From contig JAMYWO010000210.1 in assembly GCA_024220525.1 (NCBI GenBank), positions 44,240 through 64,035 on the forward strand: a stretch of DNA of 19,796 nt. Reading direction: 5' to 3'. A model generated the notes under the pieces. That model was not told where the DNA came from and did no database searches. It worked only from the letters and a program-made list of their open reading frames with translations. The position numbers and the translations under genes were made by a program. Origin of the DNA: Cochliopodium minus. Lineage: Eukaryota; Discosea; Himatismenida; Cochliopodiidae. This document shows, in pieces, positions 1-6,981 of this stretch (position 1 is its first letter; each line of letters starts with the position of its first letter).

Positions 1-304
1 ATTAGAAAGAAAAATATTTTATTTTTTGTTTTAATTTCGATGCGATTCTTGGTTTTTACTGTTTGCTCGATAAAGTTATAAAAAAAATTTCAAAATGTTA
101 TTTGTTATTTTTCTTTTTTCTTTTATTTGAATTTTTAATATTTTTTCTTTATTTTTTTGAATATTTAAGTTAAAAAAATTTATTTTTCATTTCATTTTAT
201 TTTTCATTTATATTACCATTTTTTTTTTAATATTTTTATTTTTATTATTTCATTTTTATTTTTTTATTTTTTATTATTTTTTATTTTTTGGAGTTTTTTT
301 TTAC
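1..304. other. AT-rich flank, no supported gene
   Basis: Mostly T-runs and TTTTTATT-like tracts. Minus-strand positions of about 20-60 have somewhat higher complexity and could be a further exon of the Pnkp-like gene, but no reading frame there matches the family convincingly. Confidence 0.5.
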
Positions 305-1580
305 TGGTTGATCTTCCATGTAGTGGCTCAAGGACTTGTTGAAAGCAACAGCATTTAAATATTCACTGGACTCTTCACCATATACAACCTTTCTGTGAAC
401 CTCCGCTGTTTCGCCAGGTGTCAAAAAGGAGTCATAAATCAATGAGCCTGCTTTTTGTTTCCAAGGCATCAATTCGCAATCAATGATCATGAAATCTGGT
501 TTTAATTAAAAAATAAAAATAAAAATTTTTTAAATAAATACAAAAATAAGTAAATTAGAATTAAAAAAATAAAAAAATAGTTTAAAATTTGTTAAAAATT
601 TGTAAACAACATATTTTTTTTTAATAAATTTGTTTTTTCGCAATGATTTCCTTTCACAAATTATTAAAAAAAAAATTATAAATTTATATCACTAAATAAA
701 AACAAAATAAAAAAAAATTTCAAGTGAAAAAAAGAAAAAATGAAAAAACATTTCAAGTGAAATATTGGAAAAATGTGAAAAAAAAATTTTAATAAATCTT
801 TTTACCATAGCCAAGCTTTTTCATTCTAAAAAGAATAATAAACAAAATTTAATTGAAATAATTTTTGTTTTTGTTTTTGTTTTTTTTTTTACGATTCAGT
901 CAACTCAGTTTGGAATTTTTCCAACAAAGGGTTTTTCTCGTTGAAGAAGCTTCGGCCTGTTTTACTGATCATTTGGATTGGTGTGAAATGTGGAGGTGAT
1001 TTTTCAGTGTTAATAATCTTTTTGAATTGTAATTTTTAAAATAAAAAAAAAAGTAAATAAAAATTAAATTTCATTAAGATATTTAGTAATTAATTGAGAA
1101 ATAAACAAAAAAATTTTAAAAATGTTTAAAAATTTAAATCAAAATGATTTTAAAATATTATAAAAATGTAAATAATATTGAAAAATTATAGAAATGTATT
1201 AACATTAATTGAGTAAAGAATTATATGATAAAAATTAAAATAATTTAATGATTTAAAAATAAAATAAAAAGTATTAATTTAAAATTAAACATTTTAAAAA
1301 ATTTTGTTACCTTTTTTATCAAAAATATCACATAAATTTAAAAATAAAAAAAAATTAATTATAATTAATTTAATTCTATTTACTTGGATGTTAACTCTGG
1401 AACCCATATACTTTTTCTCACAAACCAAGCGGGAGATTCCCTTGAATTTGTAGTATTCAAAGGCGGATTGGGGATGCTCCAAAAAGCCCTCGTTCTTTGG
1501 GCTGAATTCTACTGGTGATATGGTCGGGGAAATGTAAAATACATTTGTTCCAGACTCAATAAAAGAGTGGTGATGAAATC
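305..1580 (-). CDS. Pnkp-type RNA ligase (adenylyltransferase) domain, internal exons
   Basis: Four minus-strand exons can be joined in phase: 1580-1384, 1017-893, a 20-nt microexon 825-806, and 495-305. The translation matches the ligase module of bacterial polynucleotide kinase-phosphatase (Pnkp), the RNA-repair partner of Hen1. In order it shows YISPTISPVEFS, LEHPQSAFEYYKFKGISR, nucleotidyl-transferase motif I VCEKKYMGSR (the second Lys of EKK is the expected AMP acceptor), SKTGRSFF, and DCELMPWKQKA. The expected activity is ATP-dependent lysine adenylylation and RNA end sealing. The N-terminal kinase and phosphatase modules are not seen; they should lie 5' of 1580, where the N at 1707 interrupts. 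The last exon most likely ends at 305 at a GTAAAA donor; reading through would give a stop at 281. Family assignment rests on remembered motifs and is strong; gene completeness is unknown. Confidence 0.85.
806..825 (-). other. 20-nt microexon of the Pnkp-like gene
   Basis: Flanked by AG upstream and GTAAAAAG downstream on the minus strand. It supplies one base to finish a Ser codon, six full codons (MKKLGY) and one base of the following Asp codon. Without it, the exons ending at 893 and beginning at 495 do not join in frame. The result, LGYDFMIIDCELMPW, gives the hydrophobic strand and DCE motif expected in the family. Confidence 0.7.
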
Positions 1581-1706
1581 CTTAAAAAAAATAAGAAAAT
1601 AAAAATAAAAAAAATACAAAAAAATTCAAAAAATAAAAAAATAAAATAAAAAATTAAAAAAAAATAAATAAATAAAATTCAAAATTATCTAAAATAAAAA
1701 ATAAAA

Positions 1707-1707
1707 N
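1707..1707. other. Single-N scaffold join
   Basis: One ambiguous base separates an A/T tract inside or upstream of the Pnkp-like gene from a 77-bp block repeated at 3414. The genes on either side are both incomplete at their 5' ends, so contiguity here is doubtful. Confidence 0.85.
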
Positions 1708-1784
1708 ATATTTTTAATTGACTTATATAATGCAATATCAACAGATGCCATTTCACCATAGGGTAAACAAACATTAATCCAAAT
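1708..1784 (+). repeat. 77-bp exact direct repeat, copy 1
   Basis: Begins at the base after the N at 1707 and is identical to 3414-3490; the two copies diverge immediately after the 77th base. It contains the short exon of the CH-domain gene (1745-1762). A 77-nt identity starting exactly at a gap is what two graph edges leaving one k=77 node would give, so it is probably an assembly product rather than a biological repeat. Confidence 0.9.
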
Positions 1785-2160
1785 ATTTTCAATATAAAAA
1801 TAAAAAATATAAAATAAATTTTATTTAAATTTTGTTTTTTTTTTAAAGCAAAACTTAGAAAAATTCAATGGTAATGTTGTTAAAAATTCTTTTTTCCAAT
1901 ATTTACTGTTTTGTTATTTGTTTTTTTAATATAAAAAGATGCATTGAGAGGGATGGGAGTCGAAGAGAGGAACAACTTTGTCACAGTGGACTTGTATGAT
2001 GGAAAAAATTTAAAACAAGTTTTGACCTCCTTGTTGAACCTCAAAAGAGAAAAAGGCAAATTTTGAATGTTTGAATTTCTTTTTTTATTTTAATTAATTT
2101 TTAAAAGGTGGTGGTTTGAGCAAAAATACCACTAAAGGGAATTCTGTGTTTGATAAATGA
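1745..2160 (+). CDS. Calponin-homology (CH) domain protein, 3' part
   Basis: Four exons join in phase: 1745-1762 (MPFHHR; its start is inferred from the preceding CAG), 1849-1870, 1939-2055 and 2108-2160 with a TGA stop. The product contains QNLEKFNDALRGMGV, NNFVTVDLYDGKNL and KQVLTSLLNLKREKG. This is the C-terminal half of a calponin/transgelin-type CH domain (helices after the 'enlxxFlxAxxxxGV' and 'TVDLxexxN' signatures), followed by a short tail ending SVFDK. Such single-CH proteins bind or bundle actin filaments in the cytoplasm. The third intron must use a GC donor (GCAAATTTTG at 2056), because the exon otherwise reaches a stop with no GT available. The N-terminal half of the domain is missing beyond the N at 1707. 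Confidence 0.82.
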
Positions 2161-2442
2161 AGGATTATTAAAATAAAAATTAAATTTTTTGAAATAAAAA
2201 AAAAAAGTTTAAATGATTCTAAATTTTCAATTTAAAAGAGAAAGAATAGGAAATTGAATTCTTGAGTCTATTATTAATTTTATTTCATTTTTATTTTTTA
2301 TTTTTTATTTTTTAATTTTCATTTTTTTTATTTTTTATTTTTTTATTTTTTATTTATTATTTTTTATTTATTATTTTTCATTTTTTTATTTTTTATTTGC
2401 ACAAAAGTTCTCGTTATAATATTTTTAATTCATTGTTTTAAA
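2161..2442. other. Convergent intergenic spacer, AT-rich
   Basis: Lies between the stop codons of the CH gene (plus) and the Pnkp C-terminal exon (minus). From about 2280 to 2398 it is a degenerate array of T-runs broken by single A residues (TTTTTATT-type). No coding content was seen; it presumably holds both 3' UTRs and polyadenylation signals. Confidence 0.6.
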
Positions 2443-3249
2443 CTAGAGAGTAGCATTAATATTAAAAGAATCAACAGAAAAAAAAGCAGCCAACATCCTC
2501 AACTTTAACTGAGATTCGTTAATCAAATGGGAGTCCAAAACATAAGAAGCAAGTTCGTGTTGACGCAAGGAGCAGGTCCTTTTCTTCCTTACGGATCTGT
2601 TTTTGAGTTTTTCAAAGTAAGACTTTTCGAGGTAGTCGATCCCGTAGATGAGGCGGAGATATTCCCTTCCTCTCACTTTTAACATTGGCACGATCATTTG
2701 TCCTGTTTCAGAGAATTGGATGAAAGGATCGCATTTCACAACAAATCCTTCTCCTTTGTTTCAAAAAAAATATTTAATTTTATTTTGTGACAAAAAAAAA
2801 AATGAAAAAAATAAAATAAATAAAAAATAAAATAAATAAATTACATCAACACAATTTATAAAAATAGTATTTAAAAAAAATTTTAAAAATTCTAGGAAAA
2901 AAAAAATTAAAATCAAAAAAAAAGATCAAAAATAAAAAATAAGATAAAAATAAAAAAATCACAGAGAATAAAAATAAAAATAAAAAAATAAACAATTAAA
3001 ATTACCTCCATCATCACAATAATTTTCCCATGTTTGAACAACATTCTCGATTTGCTTCTCATCATCCAAATCAACAAAATAATGTTCGACAGGCAAAACA
3101 AAGTTCTTGGTGACGACATGGGAGCAAAAAGAGTTGATGATTTCGTATCTCCTTTTGGCGGAGGAGGTTTCTCCCAAAAATTTCACTTCCATTTTCTTTT
3201 GTTTGTCGAATACCCCAGCTGCCAAAATGTTGAACACTCTGATGTGAAC
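2443..3249 (-). CDS. Pnkp-type RNA ligase C-terminal exons
   Basis: Two minus-strand exons: 3249-3006 (acceptor ATAG, donor GTAATTTT) and 2753-2443 with a TAG stop. They join as DDGGEGFVVKCDPF. The first begins VHIRVFNILAAGVFDKQ, matching the 'FHLLA' segment of bacterial Pnkp. The second carries nucleotidyl-transferase motif IV (EGFVVK), motif V (PMLKVRGREYLRLIYG) and the family's C-terminal helical tail (KKRTCSLRQHELASYVL). These are the parts missing from the exons at 305-1580, yet they lie upstream of them in the direction of transcription. Either the scaffold pieces are misordered or this is the end of a second, tandem copy. No earlier exon is visible before the N at 3413. Confidence 0.87.
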
Positions 3250-3311
3250 CTATCATAATTTAGTTTTATGATATTAATTTCAAAAATAAAGAAATGAGAT
3301 GTTTTTTATAA

Positions 3312-3350
3312 AAATTTCGAATAATTTTCCTCAAAAATTATTCGAAATTT
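3312..3350. repeat. 17-bp perfect inverted repeat
   Basis: AAATTTCGAATAATTTT (3312-3328) and its exact reverse complement (3334-3350) flank a 5-nt loop CCTCA. It sits in non-coding sequence just 5' of the Pnkp C-terminal exons, probably in an intron, where it would fold into a strong RNA hairpin. Confidence 0.85.
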
Positions 3351-3412
3351 CTTAGCATCAAATTTTTGAGTTCTGTTTATATCAGATCATTTCAAGTATA
3401 TTGCTTAAAATC

Positions 3413-3413
3413 N
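3413..3413. other. Single-N scaffold join
   Basis: Followed at once by the second copy of the 77-bp block. Pnkp exons left of the gap have no 5' partner, and the CH microexon right of it is not followed by a recognisable CH continuation. Confidence 0.85.
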
Positions 3414-3490
3414 ATATTTTTAATTGACTTATATAATGCAATATCAACAGATGCCATTTCACCATAGGGTAAACAAACATTAATCCAAAT
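3414..3490 (+). repeat. 77-bp exact direct repeat, copy 2
   Basis: Identical to 1708-1784 over all 77 bases, diverging at base 78. The CH-domain microexon and its GTAAAC donor are present, but no downstream exon matching the CH domain was found before the unrelated Asn-rich gene. This favours an assembly fork, or a broken paralogue. Confidence 0.9.
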
Positions 3491-3712
3491 TTTTCTGATT
3501 TATTTTTTTTAATTAATTTTTAATTAATTTGAAAAAATTTTTTTTTAAATTTTTTTTATTTTTTATTTTTTAAATTTGTTGCGCAGAATTTTTTTTAAAA
3601 TTTACTATTTAATATCAACTAAACACAAACATAAAATAATTTTTGTTTTATTTTTACTTATTTTAAATATAATTTTATTTCATTTTTTTATTTTAATTTT
3701 TATTAATTTCAG
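3491..3712. other. AT-rich intron or intergenic sequence
   Basis: T-runs and AATTAATT patches with no convincing exon. It precedes an AG acceptor at 3711-3712, so at least its right part is an intron of the Asn-rich gene. Confidence 0.5.
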
Positions 3713-5547
3713 ATATCGAGCGGACTTGTGAGAAAGAAGTCACGGTGTTCAACGAGAACGTGGTGGGGTTGGTGGACTCCATCGCCGAAAACACACCCAT
3801 CCTCCTTTATAACGTTTTTGTGAAGATGTTTAGAAACAAAGAGGAAATTCAAATCAAAAGTGAATCTAAACTGTTAATTAGGGAAAGTAATAACGAAGGC
3901 AATAATGAAAACGTAAAGAATTGTTTTTTTATTTTTTATTTTTTTAATAATTTTTATCGTAAAAATTTTCCATTTTTTTTAAAAAATGATTCATTTTATT
4001 TTTTATTATCTATTTATTTTTATTTTTTATTTTATCTTTTTTATCAATAAAATTTTAAATTTTTTTTCATTTTTTTCATTTTTATTTTTTATTTATTTAT
4101 AAAGTATTTATTAATGATTGATTTATTATTTTTTTGATATTTTTTTAAAAAGGAACAAAATTGCAATTATGTCAGTGTAGCGGAGTCTCCGAACAAGAGA
4201 AAGAGAGATTCACCTCCCCTCCTAAACTCACCCTCTTCGAACCACTTCCACCTCTCCTCGGTGAACTTCCTCCAAACCATTGGAGACAACAAAAACGATA
4301 CAAAAAATGAAATGCTTGAAAATAATACGAATAATATAAATAATAATGTGAATAATGATAAAATAAATGATAATAATAATATAAATAATAATTTTAACAA
4401 TAATAATAATATAAACAATAATATAAATAATAATATGAATAATAATATAAACAATTATAATATAAATAATAATTTTAACAATAATAATAATATAAACAAT
4501 AATATAAATAATAATGTGAATAATAATAAAATAAATGATAATAATAATATAAATAATAACAATAATAATACAAATATTAGCACAAATAACACTGTAAACA
4601 AAAATAATCTGTTAAATTGTAACAACAACAATAACAATAATAACAACAATAACAATAACAATAACAACGACAACGACAACATAAATAATGTGTATAATAA
4701 CAATAAAAACAACAACAAGCTGGACAGATATTCAAATACAAACAATAATATTCCAAACAACAATTTCCCAAACAACAAATACAGCCTGAACAACAGGAGT
4801 AATAAAGTTTTCAGCGTAAATTCGATCAACACCGAAATTTTGGCGATGGGAAGCAAAGGCGGATCTAATGCTACCGTCACCCCCCTCTTCGACATCATCA
4901 CCACTCCTTGTGTCAACAAGTACCGGGTCCTCTCCCAGCTCAAAACGTTCTACCCCCCTTCTTTCTCCTCTTACTCTCTCTCCGCCTCCAAATGCAACGT
5001 CCACATCAAAAAAAACAAAACCCAAGATGAAAATGAAAATGAAAATGAAAACGAAAATGAAAATGAAAATGAAAATGAAAAGGGAAATGAAAATAAAGCC
5101 TTTTTTTGTGAGGAGTGTTGTTCTATCATCCACGATGGTGAGTTCATTCCATTGATTCTCTCTGTAGTTTTGGACGATGGCAAATTTTTTTATTCAATTA
5201 TCTTATATTACATTTTAAATTCAAATTATATCTCATTAAAGTTTTTATTATTTATTAAAAAAATTATCAATAATTTTTTTCATGAAGGTACTTACAAGAA
5301 CAATTCCAAGTACTTCTCCACTTATTTGTGTGGCAAGGATCTCCTCTACTTCTTCTCTCTTGAAGAGGAGCTGCTAAGTGGCGACGTCACCTTCGAAAAT
5401 AAACTGGAGAGGTTGAACAAGGAAATCAGCAAGCTCTCCCTCATTGTCTCTTCCAAAAAGAGGTTCAACTTTCTTGTCAAGTCTTATCTCCCCAAATTTG
5501 AATTATTTCAATACCAAATTTTTGGAACTAAACTTTCTGTCATTTGA
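3713..5547 (+). CDS. Asn-rich protein of unknown function, 5' incomplete
   Basis: Exons 3713-3912, 4153-5179 and 5288-5547 join in phase, giving 495 visible codons including the TGA stop. I do not recognise the family. The first exon encodes a conventional globular stretch (VVGLVDSIAENTPILLYNVF). The second begins with a basic patch (SPNKRKRDSPPLL, a possible nuclear-localisation signal), then a long Asn-rich low-complexity region (about 4300-4790), a Ser/Thr/Pro-containing segment, a Glu-Asn dipeptide run (about 5028-5080) and a Cys pair (FFCEECCSIIHDG). The last exon is charged and helical (LERLNKEISKLSLIVSS). The organisation resembles poly-Asn transcription or signalling factors of amoebae, but that is an analogy. 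The second intron probably uses a GC donor (GCAAATTTTT at 5180); a GTGAGT at 5142 is an alternative in the same phase that would drop FIPLILSVVLDDG. Confidence 0.75.
4300..4790 (+). repeat. Asn-codon-rich low-complexity region with internal tandem duplication
   Basis: AAT/AAC codons are broken by Ile, Phe, Met, Val, Lys and Asp. A block of about 54 nt starting at 4381 recurs from 4462, an 81-nt (27-codon) period. A pure Asn run (about 4618-4667) mixes AAC and AAT irregularly, so it is not simple trinucleotide slippage. Confidence 0.85.
5027..5082 (+). repeat. GAAAAT hexanucleotide array encoding Glu-Asn repeats
   Basis: About nine copies of GAAAAT with one GAAAAC, in frame inside the Asn-rich gene, encoding alternating Glu-Asn. 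It is a likely length-polymorphic microsatellite. Confidence 0.85.
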
Positions 5548-5778
5548 AGAAAAGAGAAAGAAAATCCATTAATTTGAAAGATTAAATTAATTTTTGTATG
5601 TCCATGAACAGAAACAAAAAAAAACTAACAGAGATTAAAATTTTTTTTTCTTTTTGATACGATAGATTTTTGAGGAAGCAAAAAAAAAATTAAGTTTTGT
5701 CATCTTCAACCAAAATAAAAAAAAATTTTTTTTTTACACAATTAAAATCATTCATTACTCCATCTAATAGACATGTCC

Positions 5779-5844
5779 AAATATTACAACTTTGTTAGTG
5801 GATATAATATTTTTACTAACAAATTTTAAACTGTTGTAATATTT
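5779..5844. repeat. Bulged inverted repeat ending at a scaffold gap
   Basis: AAATATTACAAC (5779-5790) pairs with GTTGTAATATTT (5833-5844), and the inner TTTGTTAGT (5791-5799) pairs with ACTAACAAA (5815-5823). Nine bases bulge out on the right arm. The right arm stops exactly at the base before the N at 5845. Confidence 0.75.
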
Positions 5845-5845
5845 N
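5845..5845. other. Single-N scaffold join
   Basis: Separates the end of the Asn-rich gene from the 3' exons of an ankyrin gene whose 5' part is absent. Confidence 0.85.
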
Positions 5846-6007
5846 TTTTATTTTTTATTTTTTATTTTTTATTTTTTATTAATTTTATTAATTTTTTTAT
5901 TGATTTTATTAATTTTTTTTTTATTTTTATTTCATTTTTATTTTTATTTATTTATATTTATATTTATATTTATATTTTATTTACTAATTTTTTTTCATTT
6001 TAAATAG

Positions 6008-6763
6008 TAAACTTCAAAAACGAAATAAGTGGAGAAACAGGTGCGATGATTTGTTCAAAAAATGAACAATTTTTTTTTCTTTTCAAAAAATTTTTCTTGG
6101 AAAATGAAAATTTCGATTTGACCGTTCAGGATTACAAAAAAAAAACTCTTTTCCATCACATCGCACCTAACATCTCTGACTCTACTCATTTCCCTCTCCT
6201 CTATACTCTATGCACGCATCAATCTCTTAAAAAAAGGTAAAATTTTTTTTAATTTTGTTAATGAAGAAAAAATAAAATGAATGTTATTATATAAAAAATA
6301 AAATATGAAAAATAAAAAATAAAAATATAAAAAAAAAATATAAATTAATAAATAAAATAATAAATTAAATTGAAATTAAAAAGAAAATAATAAAATTTTA
6401 TCATTTTAATGAAGGTTGGGAGATGGATATAAATTTTATGAAGTTCTTGATTCTTTCGAGGATGAATTCGGATTCACCCCATCCCACTTTCTCCCACCCA
6501 ACATCAAGGACTCCTTCAAACAATTTGATGCCAATTCTTTTGATCCTCAGACATTCGTTGTCCCCAAGAAGAAGAAAAACAAAACAAATAACTTTTCCCA
6601 ACCAATTTATCACGACACACATGTATTTCTTCCTAGTACTGACTCTATTCGTTGTTATACACATCACCACAACTCTTTCACCAAAAGTTTTGGCTCTCCC
6701 AACCCTGTTGATCCTAAAACCTTTTCTGGGAATAAAAATCTTGTCAACGATTTTAGGTGGTAG
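6008..6763 (+). CDS. Ankyrin-repeat protein, C-terminal exons
   Basis: Exons 6008-6236 and 6415-6763 (TAG stop) join in phase through an Arg codon (SLKKR then LGDGYKF). The visible protein is about 190 residues. Degenerate ankyrin repeats are seen: KNEISGETGAMICSKNEQF with LFKKFFLENENFDLTVQD, then YKKKTLFHHIA, then a second unit after the intron reading FEDEFGFTPSHFLPP. The C-terminal about 75 residues are basic and Ser/Pro-rich with no recognised fold (VVPKKKKNKTNN). Ankyrin repeats are protein-binding modules, so nothing about partner or pathway can be inferred. The exon starts with two bases of a split codon, so upstream exons exist but lie beyond the N at 5845. The gene converges on the collagen gene 6982-10518 with about 220 bp between stops. 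Confidence 0.75.
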
Positions 6764-6981
6764 GAGTCAGGGAAATTTTGAAAATCCCTTCTAACATTAT
6801 CTTTGTGGACAACCTTTCAAAAAAAAACTATCAAAACTTATTCTATTAAACAAAATTTTCGTCAACCTTTCAAATAAAAAACAAATTTTTTTATGAAATT
6901 TTTATATAAAATATTTTATTTAGCTTTTTGACGTATCCAAATAAATTAATTTGATTTGATTTGGACATCTCTAATAGTTTT
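6764..6981. other. Short convergent 3' spacer
   Basis: Carries both 3' UTRs. CAACCTTTCAAA occurs twice (about 6808 and 6864). Nothing else was noted. Confidence 0.5.

Larger units (their letters stand above)
5548..6007. other. AT-rich 3' flank, scaffold join and intron
   Basis: 5548-5844 is 3' sequence of the Asn-rich gene. After the N at 5845 come runs of TTTTTATT and TATATT-type repeats ending in an AG acceptor at 6006-6007. No exon was recognised. Confidence 0.5.

Noticed and set aside
1708-1784. Minus-strand reading of the 77-bp repeat as an exon (WINVCLPYGEMASVD)
   Set aside because: Looks protein-like, but the plus-strand reading gives MPFHHR with a GTAAAC donor that joins in phase to a CH-domain exon, which is better supported.
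2648-2830. Plus-strand ORF over the Pnkp C-terminal exon
   Set aside because: Shadow of the minus-strand exon that has clear Pnkp motifs; its end runs into intronic A/T sequence.
4167-4943. Poly-Leu and poly-Cys minus-strand ORFs
   Set aside because: Reverse complement of the Asn-codon tract in the supported plus-strand exon.
4868-5183. Lys-Met and Phe-Ser repeat ORFs over the Glu-Asn region
   Set aside because: Out-of-frame readings of the GAAAAT hexanucleotide array.
5766-6975. Inverted match of 15/17 bases (5766-5782 against 6959-6975) as possible terminal inverted repeats of an element
   Set aside because: Too short and A/T-rich, it spans a scaffold gap, and no transposase or target duplication is seen.
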